A DNA stretch of 64,000 bases from Prauserella_A oleivorans (GCF_042685745.1 NZ_JBHUNT010000001.1:5208001-5272000), one strand, 5' to 3'. Positions 18,401 through 26,880 are shown, counted from the stretch's first letter. Program-made: numbers and translations. The notes: generated by a model not told the origin, from the letters alone.

Positions 18401-18856
18401 CCCGAGCTCCTCGGCAGCGGCCGCGAGCTCATCCACATCGGACGACGGCGCGGACGAGCCGAGCACCGGCACGCCGGCTTCGCGCGCGGCGGCGACGGCG
18501 CGGGCCTTGTTGCCGGTGAGCTCGAGGATCTCCGCGCTCGGCCCCACGAACGTGATCCCGGCTTCCTCGCACGCGCGCGCGAGGTCGGGGTTCTCGGAGA
18601 GGAAGCCGTAGCCGGGGTAGACGGCGTCGGCGCCGGCTTGCCGGGCGGCGTTGACGATCTCGTCGACGGAGAGGTAGGCCCGGACCGGGTGCCCCGGCTC
18701 GCCGATCTCGTACGCCTCGTCGGCCTTGAGCCGGTGCAGCGAGTTGCGGTCCTCGTGCGGGAACACGGCAACCGTTCCCGCGCCCAGCTCGTAGGCGGCG
18801 CGGAACGCTCGGATGGCGATCTCGCCACGGTTGGCGACGAGCACTTTGCGGAACAT
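15482..18856 (-). CDS. pyc: Pyruvate carboxylase
   Basis: Biotin enzyme converting pyruvate, bicarbonate and ATP to oxaloacetate, the anaplerotic step. 1,124 residues, full length. Domains in order: biotin carboxylase (about 1-450, VLVANRGEIAIRAFRAA, ATP-grasp loop AGGGGRGM), carboxyltransferase of the HMG-CoA lyase type (about 535-800, GVTDTTFRDAHQSLLATR), conserved carboxylase domain, and C-terminal biotinyl domain with the biotin Lys in EAMKMEA. ATG 18856 with GGAAGGA upstream. The stop lies within a 14-bp tandem repeat. Confidence 0.97.
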   Translation of the reverse strand: MFRKVLVANRGEIAIRAFRAAYELGAGTVAVFPHEDRNSLHRLKADEAYEIGEPGHPVRAYLSVDEIVNAARQAGADAVYPGYGFLSENPDLARACEEAGITFVGPSAEILELTGNKARAVAAAREAGVPVLGSSAPSSDVDELAAAAEELGFPVFVKAVAGGGGRGMRRVEDPRHLRDSIEAAAREAESAFGDPTVFLEKAVVEPRHIEVQVLADGQGEVIHLYERDCSVQRRHQKVIELAPAPNLDPELRERICADAVKFARQIGYRNAGTVEFLVDRDGNHVFIEMNPRIQVEHTVTEEVTDVDLVQSQLRIASGESLADLGLAQEKIYLRGAAMQCRITTEDPANGFRPDTGMISAYRSPGGSGIRLDGGTAFSGTEISAHFDSMLVKLTCRGRTFATAVGRARRALAEFRIRGVATNIPFLQAVLDDPDFQAGRVTTAFIEERPHLLTARHPADRGTRLLTYLADVTVNKPNGERPKLIDPVEKIPQVPAGDPPAGSKQKLIELGPEGFARWLRESPTIGVTDTTFRDAHQSLLATRVRTKDLLAIAPVVAHTLPQLLSVECWGGATYDVALRFLAEDPWERLAALREAMPNLCLQMLLRGRNTVGYTPYPTEVTDAFVEEATATGIDIFRIFDALNDIEQMRPAIEAVRATGTAVAEVALCYTSDLSNPAEKIYTLDYYLKLAEQIVGAGAHVLAIKDMAGLLRAPAAEKLVTALRREFDLPVHIHTHDTAGGQLGTYLAAINAGADAVDGAVASMAGTTSQPSLSAIVAATDYSDRPTGLDLQAVGELEPYWETVRKIYAPFEAGLASPTGRVYHHEIPGGQLSNLRTQAKALGLGDRFEEIEAMYAAADRILGHLVKVTPSSKVVGDLALHLVGAGVSPEEFEAEPNKFDIPDSVIGFLRGELGDPPGGWPEPFRSKALEGRAEARPVQELSDEDRQALEENRRATLNRLLFPGPTKEFEAHREAYGDTSVLPSKDFFYGLRPGEEYAVDLEPGVRLFIELEAIGDPDERGMRTVMSTLNGQLRPIQVRDRSVASDVPAAEKADKNDPKQVAAPFAGVVTAQVSEGDTIEAGDTVATIEAMKMEAAITAQVGGTVQRLAINAVQQVEGGDLLIVLE

Positions 18857-19012
18857 CCCGGTCCTTCCTTCCCTCGGATCGGTCGCGAGGCACGTTACCC
18901 CGTTTCTCCCGCCCTGCGGGAGTTCACTCCCAGGGTGTGGACTGTGGCGCGGAGTAGGTGACCACGTATACCCACCGCCGCACCAGCGCATCCGCCGTGT
19001 GGCGGCGGCCAC

Positions 19013-21172
19013 TCAGGACTTCTCGAGGAACTCCGCGCGTTCCTGGTCGACGACCTCGGAGACGAGGCGGGCCAGCCCCGGGTGGCGTTCCAGAGCGGGA
19101 TCCGCCCCGACGACGCGCTGGGCGACGTCCCTCGCCCGCGCGATGACGTCCTCGTCCTCCAGCAGCGACAGCATTTTCAGGCCGGAGCGCTTGCCGGACT
19201 GCGCGGCCCCGAGGATGTCGCCCTCCCGGCGCAGCTCCAGGTCGAGTTTGGAGAGCTCGAACCCGTCGACCGTCGACTCCACGGCGGCCAGCCGGGCGCG
19301 GGTGCTGGTGCCGTCCAGCGCGTCGGTGACCAGCAGGCACAGTCCCGGCACGTTCCCCCGGCCGACGCGCCCGCGCAGCTGGTGCAGCTGGCTGACCCCG
19401 AACCGGTCGGCGTCCATGATGATCATCACAGTGGCGTTGGGGACGTTGACGCCGACCTCGATCACCGTGGTCGCCACGAGCACGTCGAGCGTGCCCTCCG
19501 CGAAGTCGCGCATCACGGCGTCCTTCTCCTCGGCGGGGAGCCGGCCGTGCAGGACGCCGATGCGCAGGCCGTGCAGCGGACCCTCCTGGAGCTGGGGCGC
19601 GAGGTCGAGCACCGCGATGGGCGGGCGGCGATCGCCGGTGTCGGCGGGCGGCTCGTCACCGATCCTCGGGCACACGATGTAGGCCTGGTGCCCCTTGCCG
19701 ACCTCCTCGACGACCCGCTGCCACGCGCGGTCCAGCCACGCCGGCTTCTCCGCGACCGGTACGACGTTGGTGGCGATCGGCGACCGGCCGGAAGGCAGCT
19801 GCCGCAGCGCCGAGGTCTCCAGGTCGCCGTAAACGGTCATCGCCACCGTGCGCGGGATCGGCGTCGCCGTCATCACGAGCACGTGCGGGCTGGTGCCCTC
19901 GGCGCCTCGCGAGCGCAGGGCGTCGCGCTGCTCGACACCGAACCGGTGCTGCTCGTCGACCACCACGAACGCCAGGTCCGCGAATGTCACGTGGTCCTGG
20001 ATCAGCGCGTGCGTGCCGACGACGATGCCCGCCTCGCCACTGGCCGCATCCAGCAAGGCCTGCTTGCGCTCCCTGGCCCCCATCGAGCCGGTGAGGAGCG
20101 TGACCCGCGTGGCGGCCTCGGCGCCGCCGAGCTCACCGGCGCGGGCGAGGTCGCCGAGCATCTCGCGCAGCGACCGCGCGTGCTGGGCGGCCAGCACCTC
20201 CGTGGGAGCCAGCAGCGCCGCCTGCCTGCCCGCGTCCACCACCTGCAACATCGCCCGCAGCGCCACGATCGTCTTGCCGCTGCCGACCTCGCCCTGCAGC
20301 AGCCGGTTCATCGGGTGCCGCGTTCCCAGGTCGGCCGCGATGCGCTCCCCGACCTCGCGCTGTCCCTCGGTGAGCTCGAACGGCAGCTTCTCGTCGAACG
20401 CCGCCGCGATGCCGTCCGGCCTGCGCGGGCACGCGGGCGCAGGCCGTGTGCCCGCCGAATGCCGGCGCTGCGCGAAGATCAGCTGGATCGCCAGCGCCTC
20501 GTCCCACTTGAGCCGCTCGCGGGCGGCGTCGAGCTCCTCCCAGCTCTCCGGGCGGTGGATGCGGCGCAGTGCGGTGTCGAGGTCGTCGAGGCCGTGCTCG
20601 GCGCGCAGCTGTTCGGGCAACGGGTCCTCGACGTGCTCGAGCGTGTCCAGCACCTGCCGCACGGCTCGGGAGATGATCCACGACCCGACACCGGTCGCGG
20701 CCGGATACACCGGGATGATCCGCTTCAGGAATGTGTCCATGGTGGACATTCCGTCGTCGTCTTCGTCGAAGAGCTCGTACTCCGGGTTGGACAGCTGGAG
20801 CGTGTTGCGGAACGCCGAGACCTTGCCCGCGAACAGACCGGTGCGGCCCGGGCGCAGTTCGCGTTCGCGCCAGGTCTGCTGGCCGAAGAACGCACACGAC
20901 ATCCGGCGGTTGCCGTCGGTGATCGTGACGGTGAGGATCTGCCCCTTGCGGTGCCGCATGGGCTTCTTCGACGACGACTCGACGCGCGCCAGCACCGTGG
21001 CGTGCTCGCCGAGCTCGAGCCCGGCGATGTCGGTGAGCTCGCCGCGCCGGGCGTACTTGCGCGGATAGTGCCGCAGCAGCTCGGCCACGGTGTGCAGGTC
21101 GAGCGACCTGCCCAGAGCGTCGGCGGTCCGCTTGCCCAGTACCGCGGTCAGCTTGTCACCCAGCTGCGTCAT
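19013..21172 (-). CDS. recG: ATP-dependent DNA helicase RecG
   Basis: 719 residues. RecG remodels stalled replication forks and branch-migrates Holliday junctions. An N-terminal wedge/OB domain (about 1-150, ILTVTITDGNRRMSCAFF) precedes SF2 motor motifs: Walker A QGEVGSGKT near 295, DEQH in VVDEQHRFGV near 402, TATPIPRT, and the C-terminal QLHQLRGRVGRG. It follows the DhaL/FakA-like gene by 18 bp, the usual order. The 156 bp between recG and the pyc start show no gene. Confidence 0.96.
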   Translation of the reverse strand: MTQLGDKLTAVLGKRTADALGRSLDLHTVAELLRHYPRKYARRGELTDIAGLELGEHATVLARVESSSKKPMRHRKGQILTVTITDGNRRMSCAFFGQQTWRERELRPGRTGLFAGKVSAFRNTLQLSNPEYELFDEDDDGMSTMDTFLKRIIPVYPAATGVGSWIISRAVRQVLDTLEHVEDPLPEQLRAEHGLDDLDTALRRIHRPESWEELDAARERLKWDEALAIQLIFAQRRHSAGTRPAPACPRRPDGIAAAFDEKLPFELTEGQREVGERIAADLGTRHPMNRLLQGEVGSGKTIVALRAMLQVVDAGRQAALLAPTEVLAAQHARSLREMLGDLARAGELGGAEAATRVTLLTGSMGARERKQALLDAASGEAGIVVGTHALIQDHVTFADLAFVVVDEQHRFGVEQRDALRSRGAEGTSPHVLVMTATPIPRTVAMTVYGDLETSALRQLPSGRSPIATNVVPVAEKPAWLDRAWQRVVEEVGKGHQAYIVCPRIGDEPPADTGDRRPPIAVLDLAPQLQEGPLHGLRIGVLHGRLPAEEKDAVMRDFAEGTLDVLVATTVIEVGVNVPNATVMIIMDADRFGVSQLHQLRGRVGRGNVPGLCLLVTDALDGTSTRARLAAVESTVDGFELSKLDLELRREGDILGAAQSGKRSGLKMLSLLEDEDVIARARDVAQRVVGADPALERHPGLARLVSEVVDQERAEFLEKS

Positions 21173-21190
21173 CGGGACAGCTCCGTCATC

Positions 21191-22756
21191 TCACTCCACA
21201 CCCATCAGCAGCAGCGCGTCGGTCTGTCCACCGGAATAGCACACCAGTTCGACTTCCGGGTGTTCGGCACGCAGCCGCTCGGTGAGGACGTCCTCGATGC
21301 CGCTCGGCGCATCGGCACCGATCAGCACCGTGACGAGCTCCCCGCCCACGGCGAGCATCCGCTCGAGGACCACCATCGCGGCCGCCTCCACCTCACCGGG
21401 GGCCTCGATGAGCACGACCTCGCCGTCCACGAAGCCCACCACGTCGCCGGCATGCGCGGTGCCGACCCAGGTGATCGAGTCCTCGGCGGCCACCGCGATC
21501 TCGCCACGCCGGGTGGCGGCCGCCGCCTCGGCCATCGCCACGACGTCGGCCCCGGCCTTGCGGTGCGGGTCGTGCACCGCGAGCGCCGCCAGCGCCTGCA
21601 CCGGCGACGCGCAGGGCACCACGACGATCTCCCGGTCGCTGAGCACCGGGTGGCTCGCCACGCGCTCCGCGGCCGCGGTCAGCTCGACCCCGCCGGGCAC
21701 CACGGCGACATGCGCGGCAGCGGTCTCGGTGATGAGCCCGAGCAGGTCCTCCGCGGTGGGCTCGGTGCCCGCCGTGACGCCGAGCACGGGCACGCCCTCC
21801 GCACCGACCAATTCGGCCAGACCGTCGCCGTGCACGACCGCGACCACGGCTCGCTCCCCTGCCGGGCTCTCGGCGGGCGCGGGCGTCATCAGGGGTTCCA
21901 CGCGCACCCGGTGCGGCCTGCCGTGCCGCAGGCCGGCCTCCAGCGCGGCCCCGATGTCGGCGCAGTGGACGTGCACCGCGTGGTTGCCCGCGCCGTCCCC
22001 GGCCACCGTCACGCTGTCGCCGAGCGCGGACAGCGCCCGGCGCAGCGCGGGCAGTGCCGCGTCGTCGGCCCCGGCGAGCAGGTACATCACCTCCCACGCC
22101 TGCGGCGCGGGCAACGCGGCGGGCGGCACGGTGACCGGCCGATCGGGCGCGGTGACCTCGCCCACGACCACCTCCGCGAGCGCGTCCAGCACGGCCACGA
22201 GGCCACGGCCGCCCGCGTCGACGACCCCGGCCACCGCGAGAGCCGCCAGCTGCCGGGGTGTCTCGCGGAGCGCGTCGGCCGCCGCCCGGGCCGCGGTGAG
22301 GGCGACCTCGTCCAAGGGTCCGTCACCGACGGCCGTCGCGACGGCGTGCAGGACGCTCAGCATCGTGCCCGCGACCGGCCTGGCCACCGCGTCCGTGGCC
22401 AGGGCGTCCGCGCGCTTGAGCGCCGCCGCCAGTGCGGGCCCGTCGAGCTCGGCAGTGTCGCCCGCCGACTCGGCCAGGCCACGCAGGACCTGGGAGATGA
22501 TGACGCCGGAGTTGCCGCGCGCGGCGGCGACGGCACCCCGGGCCAGCACGCCGAGCGCCTCCCCCGCCCCGGTGACCCGGGGCTCCGCGGCCAGCCCGGC
22601 GTGCGCCGCGGTGAGGGTGTGCAGCATGTTGGAGCCGGTGTCGGAGTCGGCGACGGGGTAGACGTTGATGCCGTCGATGTCGGCCCGCAGCCCGCCGAGG
22701 CTGTGCACGCACGCCGATGCCCACGCGCGCACCGCCGCCGCGTCCAAGCACCGCAC
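21191..22756 (-). CDS. DhaL-domain protein, FakA-like
   Basis: 521 residues from GTG 22756, chosen because GGGAGGG lies 7 nt upstream (an earlier in-frame GTG at 22774 has none). The N-terminal DhaL (DAK2) domain has NVYPVADSDTGSNM and ARGNSGVIISQVLRG, the Mg-ATP ligands of dihydroxyacetone kinase and FakA. The C-terminal half (about 290-521) matches the FakA/DAK-phosphatase type. FakA phosphorylates fatty acids bound to FakB; no FakB gene is adjacent, so the substrate is inferred. Upstream of recG as in other actinobacteria. Confidence 0.87.
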   Translation of the reverse strand: MRCLDAAAVRAWASACVHSLGGLRADIDGINVYPVADSDTGSNMLHTLTAAHAGLAAEPRVTGAGEALGVLARGAVAAARGNSGVIISQVLRGLAESAGDTAELDGPALAAALKRADALATDAVARPVAGTMLSVLHAVATAVGDGPLDEVALTAARAAADALRETPRQLAALAVAGVVDAGGRGLVAVLDALAEVVVGEVTAPDRPVTVPPAALPAPQAWEVMYLLAGADDAALPALRRALSALGDSVTVAGDGAGNHAVHVHCADIGAALEAGLRHGRPHRVRVEPLMTPAPAESPAGERAVVAVVHGDGLAELVGAEGVPVLGVTAGTEPTAEDLLGLITETAAAHVAVVPGGVELTAAAERVASHPVLSDREIVVVPCASPVQALAALAVHDPHRKAGADVVAMAEAAAATRRGEIAVAAEDSITWVGTAHAGDVVGFVDGEVVLIEAPGEVEAAAMVVLERMLAVGGELVTVLIGADAPSGIEDVLTERLRAEHPEVELVCYSGGQTDALLLMGVE

Positions 22757-22836
22757 CGCGTCGCCCTCCCACACGGGTCGAATGGGGTTTCCCGCGAGCG
22801 TAACGACCCGCCTACGAGCGCCGGGAACGCACCGGC

Positions 22837-22842
22837 TACCCT
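22837..22842 (+). promoter_or_regulatory. Probable -10 element of rpmB
   Basis: TACCCT fits the actinobacterial TANNNT -10 consensus. Transcription from about 22849 would give a leader of roughly 58 nt containing the hairpin GCCCGG-TGTTC-CCGGGC (22852-22869) before rpmB. No convincing -35 is visible. The divergent DhaL gene begins at 22756, so this gap must serve both genes. Confidence 0.45.
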
Positions 22843-22906
22843 GTTCGAGTTGCCCGGTGTTCGCCGGGCGGGTTGTGTTTGCCTATTTCTTCGAGGAGTG
22901 TTCGAC

Positions 22907-23098
22907 GTGGCTGCCGTGTGCGACGTCTGTGGCAAGGGGCCGGGCTTCGGCAAGTCGGTCTCGCACTCTCACCGGCGCACCAACCGCCGGTGGAACCCGA
23001 ACATCCAGACCGTGCACGCGAAGGTCGGGCTCTCCCAGCGGAAGCGCCTGAATGTGTGCACCTCCTGCCTCAAGGCCGGCAAGGTCGTTCGGGGCTAA
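22907..23098 (+). CDS. rpmB: 50S ribosomal protein L28
   Basis: 63 residues, VAAVCDVCGKGPGFGKSVSH followed by RRTNRRWNPN, the typical L28 sequence. Two CxxC pairs (CDVC and CTSC) mark the zinc-binding form. GTG at 22907 with GAGGAG 8 nt upstream. Long open frames that run into this gene from upstream are antisense shadows of recG and the DhaL gene. Followed by a strong hairpin terminator. With the C+ L32 above, this locus encodes zinc-type ribosomal proteins. Confidence 0.95.
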   Translation: MAAVCDVCGKGPGFGKSVSHSHRRTNRRWNPNIQTVHAKVGLSQRKRLNVCTSCLKAGKVVRG

Positions 23099-23108
23099 CG
23101 CCCAGGAC

Positions 23109-23169
23109 TCTGTACCGGAGCCCGGTGGATCATCGATCCGCCGGGCTCCGCTGCTGTTCGGGGTACAGA
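23109..23169 (+). terminator. Terminator hairpin after rpmB
   Basis: Nested inverted repeats: inner stem GGAGCCCGG (23117-23125) with CCGGGCTCC (23141-23149), extended toward the loop by GGATC/GATCC; outer stem TCTGTACC (23109-23116) with GGTACAGA (23162-23169). No U-tract, as is usual in high-GC actinobacteria. Starts 10 bp after the rpmB stop. Confidence 0.7.
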
Positions 23170-23245
23170 ACCTCCGCCGCCGAGCCGCCCGCGGCGGGCG
23201 TGCCGAGGTGCCACCACCCCCGCCGCGCATCCCCGGCCCGGATGT

Positions 23246-23923
23246 CTACGGAAGCTTCCAGTCGATCGGCGAGGCACCCTGAGCCTGCAGCAGCGCATTG
23301 GCCCGGCTGAAGGGCCGGGAGCCGAAGAAGCCGTTGTGCGCGGAGAGCGGGCTGGGATGGACCGACTCGATGCACCGGTCCGCGCCGATCAGCGGTTTGA
23401 GCTTGCGGGCGTTGCTGCCCCACAGGATCGCCACGAGCGGCTCGTCGCGGGCCGCCAGCGCCCTGATGGCCTGCTCGGTGATCTCCTCCCAGCCCTTGCC
23501 CTGGTGGGAGTTGGGCCTGCCCGGCTGCACCGTCAGGGCCCGGTTGAGCAGGAGCACGCCCTGCTCGGTCCAGGGCGTCAGGTCGCCGGTGGAGGGCGGC
23601 GGGTGGCCGAGGTCGTCGCAGTACTCCTTGAAGATGTTGACCAGGCTCTTGGGCAGCGGCCGGACGTCGGGGGCGACGGCGAAGCACAGGCCGATCGGAT
23701 GCCCCGGCGTCGGGTACGGGTCCTGACCGACGATGAGCACGCGCACGTCGTGGAACGGCTGCTGGAACGCGCGCAGGATGTTCTCCCCGGCAGGCAGGTA
23801 GCGCCTGCCTGCGGCGATCTCGGCGCGCAGGAACTCCCCCATGGCGGCGATGTTGGCCTCGACGGGCGCGAGTGCCTCCGCCCAGCCTCGCTCGACGATC
23901 TCGTGCAGCGGTCGTGCGGTCAC
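23246..23923 (-). CDS. ung: Uracil-DNA glycosylase (family 1)
   Basis: Removes uracil from DNA after cytosine deamination or dUTP incorporation. 225 residues from GTG 23923. The catalytic water-activating Asp lies in GQDPYPTPGHPIGL, and the minor-groove loop HPSPLSAHNGFFGSRPFS is intact. It follows the carbonic anhydrase-like gene by 31 bp and is probably the last gene of the thiL-GNAT-hexapeptide-ung unit. A longer frame back to 24214 lies inside the upstream gene and is rejected. Confidence 0.96.
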   Translation of the reverse strand: MTARPLHEIVERGWAEALAPVEANIAAMGEFLRAEIAAGRRYLPAGENILRAFQQPFHDVRVLIVGQDPYPTPGHPIGLCFAVAPDVRPLPKSLVNIFKEYCDDLGHPPPSTGDLTPWTEQGVLLLNRALTVQPGRPNSHQGKGWEEITEQAIRALAARDEPLVAILWGSNARKLKPLIGADRCIESVHPSPLSAHNGFFGSRPFSRANALLQAQGASPIDWKLP

Positions 23924-23954
23924 GGCTCGCGACTCTAGCGCGTGCCGCGCACCG

Positions 23955-24476
23955 TCAGTCCAGGCGGCGCAGTTCGGCGCGGAACCTCTTGGCGCGCTGC
24001 ACGTAACTGTCCACGACGCGGGCGATCGCCTCCGGCCCGAACGACGTGTTGGGCCGCGTCCTGGCCGGTACGCCGAGCGCGATGTGGCCCGACGGCACGT
24101 GTCCCCGGTACGACACCACCGCGCCGGCGCCGACCATGCCGCCGTCCTCGATGACGGTGCCGTTGAGCACCACGGATCCCGACGCGACCAGGCAGCCGCT
24201 GCCGATGCGGGCACCCTCGACGTGCACCGCGTGCCCGATGGCCGAATCGGGTCCCAGGATCGTCGGGTCCTCCTCGGTGCAGTGCACGACGCAGCCGTCC
24301 TGGATGTTGGACCGCTCGCCGAGCTCGATGTAGCCGTGGTCGCCGCGTAGCACGGTCTGCGGCCACACCGACGCGTACGCAGCGATCCGCACGTCGCCGA
24401 TGACGGTGGCGTCCGGGTGGACGTAGGCCTCGGGGTGGATGCTCGGCTCCCGGTCGCCGAGTGCGTAGATCGCCAT
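23955..24476 (-). CDS. Gamma-carbonic anhydrase-like hexapeptide protein
   Basis: 173 residues forming a left-handed beta helix of hexapeptide repeats (VIGDVRIAAYASVWPQTVL, IGSGCLVASGSVVLNG). In gamma-carbonic anhydrases three His bind zinc: one after NIQD..., and two in a GHxxxxHG element. Here VVHC and GHAVHVEG are seen: the last canonical His position is Glu, with a His two residues earlier. Activity is therefore uncertain; YrdA/PaaY-like proteins are the closest class. Its start overlaps the stop of the GNAT gene by one base (TAATG), implying coupling. Confidence 0.85.
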   Translation of the reverse strand: MAIYALGDREPSIHPEAYVHPDATVIGDVRIAAYASVWPQTVLRGDHGYIELGERSNIQDGCVVHCTEEDPTILGPDSAIGHAVHVEGARIGSGCLVASGSVVLNGTVIEDGGMVGAGAVVSYRGHVPSGHIALGVPARTRPNTSFGPEAIARVVDSYVQRAKRFRAELRRLD

Positions 24477-24970
24477 TACCGCTCCTGGGTGTCCGTGAGC
24501 TCTTTGGCCAGACAGAGGCTCAGCGCGTCGTTCTTGTACACACCGAACTTGTCGATCTCGGTGTAGCCGGACGAACGGTACAGCGCGATGGCCTCGGGCT
24601 GTTTCGTGCCGGTCTCGAGCACCGCCCGCGTCCGGCCTGCGGCCACGGCCGTGCGCTCCAGCGCGGCGAGCATCTGTCTGGCGTAGCCGTTGCCGCGCTC
24701 GGACGGGACGACGAACATCCGCTTGAGCTCCGCGTCGCCGGGGCGGAACTCCGGCGGTTCGTCATGAGCTCGCCAGCCACCACAGGCCACGGGCACGTCA
24801 TCGCGGTAGCCGACGAGGAAGGTGCCGTGGGGCGGGGCGAACTCGTCCGGTGACACGGGTGTCACGTCGGGATCGCCGTACCGGGTCACGTACTCCTGCT
24901 GCACGAGGTCGATCAGTTTGGCCGCGTCCGGATGGTCGAAGGGCACCACACGTATCTGCACGCCCTCCAT
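24476..24970 (-). CDS. GNAT family N-acetyltransferase
   Basis: 164 residues. The acetyl-CoA-binding motif A is clear (LKRMFVVPSERGNGYARQML, with the RGxGxA-type pyrophosphate loop), followed by ETGTKQPEAIALYRSSGYTEI, the usual motif B region. Substrate not predictable. Lies 9 bp after thiL and overlaps the next gene by one base, so it belongs to the thiL-GNAT-hexapeptide-ung unit. Confidence 0.9.
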   Translation of the reverse strand: MEGVQIRVVPFDHPDAAKLIDLVQQEYVTRYGDPDVTPVSPDEFAPPHGTFLVGYRDDVPVACGGWRAHDEPPEFRPGDAELKRMFVVPSERGNGYARQMLAALERTAVAAGRTRAVLETGTKQPEAIALYRSSGYTEIDKFGVYKNDALSLCLAKELTDTQER

Positions 24971-24979
24971 GAAACCGGA

Positions 24980-25969
24980 TCAGCGCCAGTGCTCCCAGCC
25001 GGTTTCGTGCTCGTAGGGCTCCCCGTCCACGGTGACGCCGGTGCCGGGCATGAGCACCGTGCCGATACGCAGCCATCCCGCGGGCAGATCCGTGTACGAG
25101 GGGAACGTCGCGGCGAGCGCGTGATCCTCCCCACCGGTGAGCACCCAGTGCAGCGGATCGGCGCCGAGCGCGTGGCCGACGTCGACCAGCTTCCGGTCGA
25201 CGTCGAGCCGTTCGGTGTGGACGTCGATGCCCACCCCGGACTCCTCGGCCAGGTGTCCAAGGTCGGCAAGCAGCCCGTCGGAGACGTCGATCATGGCGGT
25301 GGCACCCGCCTGGGCGGCCGCGGGGCCGGCTGCGTAGGGAGGTTCGGGGTAACGGTGTGCGTTGACGACGCCGACCGGGGAGCGGAAGCCGCGGCCCAGC
25401 ACGGCCAGTCCCGCGGCGGCCCAGCCGAGGCGACCGCACACCGCGACCACGTCCCCGGGCCGCGCGCCCGAGCGGGTCACCGGCTCCCGGCCGCCGAGGT
25501 CGCCGAGGGCGGTGACACTGATCACCAGCTGGTCGGCGCGCACCATGTCACCGCCGACGAGACCGACGCGCGCGCGGGCGGCCTCGGCGGAGATGCCGTC
25601 GACGAGTTCGGTGACGAGCGCCGATTTCGTGTCGGCGGGGCAGCCGATCCCGACGACGATCGACGTGGGCACGGCGCCCATGGCCGCGATATCGGAGAGG
25701 TTCACGGCGACGGCCTTGCGGCCGACCTGCTCAGGTGTGGACCAGTCCAGCCGGAAGTGCACACCCTGCACGAGGACGTCGGTCGTCACGACCACCCGGC
25801 CGTCCGGCGCGGCCACCACGGCGGCGTCGTCACCGGGACCGAGCACGGTGCCCGCCGGCTGTGCCCGGTCGGCCGTGACCGCCCGGATCAGCCCGAACTC
25901 GCCGACCGCCGCGACCGTTTCGCCGCCGGAGCCTGCGTCGTCCCTGCCCGGCGCTGGATGGGCGTCCAC
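24980..25969 (-). CDS. thiL: Thiamine-monophosphate kinase
   Basis: Final step to thiamine pyrophosphate: ATP-dependent phosphorylation of thiamine monophosphate. About 329 residues. Recognised by GPGDDAAVV (ATP/Mg binding), TTDVLVQGVHFRLDW, AVNLSDIAAMGAVP and IDVSDGLLADLGHLAEESG. GTG 25969 is preferred because GGAGG ends 5 nt upstream; GTG 25975 overlaps that site. First gene of a four-gene minus-strand unit and divergent from the AsnC-domain gene. Confidence 0.95.
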   Translation of the reverse strand: MDAHPAPGRDDAGSGGETVAAVGEFGLIRAVTADRAQPAGTVLGPGDDAAVVAAPDGRVVVTTDVLVQGVHFRLDWSTPEQVGRKAVAVNLSDIAAMGAVPTSIVVGIGCPADTKSALVTELVDGISAEAARARVGLVGGDMVRADQLVISVTALGDLGGREPVTRSGARPGDVVAVCGRLGWAAAGLAVLGRGFRSPVGVVNAHRYPEPPYAAGPAAAQAGATAMIDVSDGLLADLGHLAEESGVGIDVHTERLDVDRKLVDVGHALGADPLHWVLTGGEDHALAATFPSYTDLPAGWLRIGTVLMPGTGVTVDGEPYEHETGWEHWR

Positions 25970-26090
25970 ACACACCTCCGGTGTCGCTTGCAGAACTCGT
26001 CGGATATCCGATCGTTGCCCCGCCTGCGGTACGTTGCAACGACGTTCCTATCTTGAGCTTGCACAACCCATCCGGACGAAGGGGCGCGCC

Positions 26091-26324
26091 GTGGTTCACG
26101 CATACATCCTCATTCAGACCGAGGTCGGCAAGGCTGCTTCGGTCGCCGCCGAGATCGCCGGCATCCCCGGCGTCACCAGTTCGGAGGATGTGACCGGTCC
26201 CTACGACGTGATCGTGCGTGCCGAGGCGGACAACGTCGACGAGCTCGGCCAGCTCGTGGTCGCGAACGTCCAGAACGTGCAAGGCATCACGCGGACCCTG
26301 ACGTGCCCGGTGGTGCACCTCTGA
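26091..26324 (+). CDS. Stand-alone Lrp/AsnC-type ligand-binding (RAM) domain
   Basis: 77 residues, VVHAYILIQTEVGKAASVAA... through ITRTLTCPVVHL. This is the effector-binding ferredoxin-like domain of Lrp/AsnC regulators without the helix-turn-helix, so it cannot bind DNA alone. Such single-domain proteins bind amino acids and may pair with full-length Lrp proteins. GTG 26091 with GAAGGGG upstream. 19 bp before the DUF3515 gene. Ligand unknown. Confidence 0.85.
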   Translation: MVHAYILIQTEVGKAASVAAEIAGIPGVTSSEDVTGPYDVIVRAEADNVDELGQLVVANVQNVQGITRTLTCPVVHL

Positions 26325-26343
26325 CCGGACTGGAGTCGGCGGC

Positions 26344-26880
26344 GTGACGGAGACGGGCGCACCTCCCCGGGCGCTGATCGTGGCGGCCGCCGTGGTCGCG
26401 CTGGCACTCGCCGCGGTCGCGGGCGTGCTGGGCGTGCTGTCCCGGGGAGCCGACGAACCCGCCGGGGACGGCCCGTTGCCGCTCGTGTCCATTCCCGCGC
26501 CGCAGGCGGGCAGCCCGCAGTGCCGCGATCTCGTGGCCGCCGCACCCACCGAGCTGGAGTCGTCCGGCGACCGGCTCGGCAGGCGCGAGCTCGCGAAGCC
26601 GGCCCCGCCCGCGGCGATCGCCTGGGGCCAGGACTCCCCGGTGGTGCTGCGCTGCGGTCTCGAACGGCCGCCGGAGCTCACCCGGACCTCGTCGCTGCGC
26701 CAGATCAACGGCGTGCGCTGGCTGCAGGTGCCCGGGGACGGCTCCGCGACGTGGTATGTCGTGGACCGGGACGTCTACGTCGCGCTGACGGTCCCGGCCG
26801 GAACGGGAACCGGGCCGCTGCAGCAGATCTCCGACACGGTCGCCGGCGCGCTGCGCCCGGTTCCCCTGCGGTTCGGCTGA
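26344..26880 (+). CDS. DUF3515 family membrane-anchored protein
   Basis: 178 residues: one N-terminal hydrophobic helix (ALIVAAAVVALALAAVAGVLG, residues about 10-31) and an outside domain with two cysteines (PQCRDLV and LRCGLERP) likely to form a disulfide. Matches the actinobacterial DUF3515 family found beside ddl (Rv2980 in M. tuberculosis). Function unknown; the constant pairing with D-Ala-D-Ala ligase hints at an envelope role. GTG start with GGAG upstream; convergent with ddl, 9 bp apart. Confidence 0.85.
   Translation: MTETGAPPRALIVAAAVVALALAAVAGVLGVLSRGADEPAGDGPLPLVSIPAPQAGSPQCRDLVAAAPTELESSGDRLGRRELAKPAPPAAIAWGQDSPVVLRCGLERPPELTRTSSLRQINGVRWLQVPGDGSATWYVVDRDVYVALTVPAGTGTGPLQQISDTVAGALRPVPLRFG

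Noticed and set aside
19082..23098. A 1,338-codon open frame on the plus strand ending at the rpmB stop
   Set aside because: It is antisense to recG and the DhaL/FakA-like gene; high GC keeps the opposite frame open. Only the final 63 codons (rpmB) are real.
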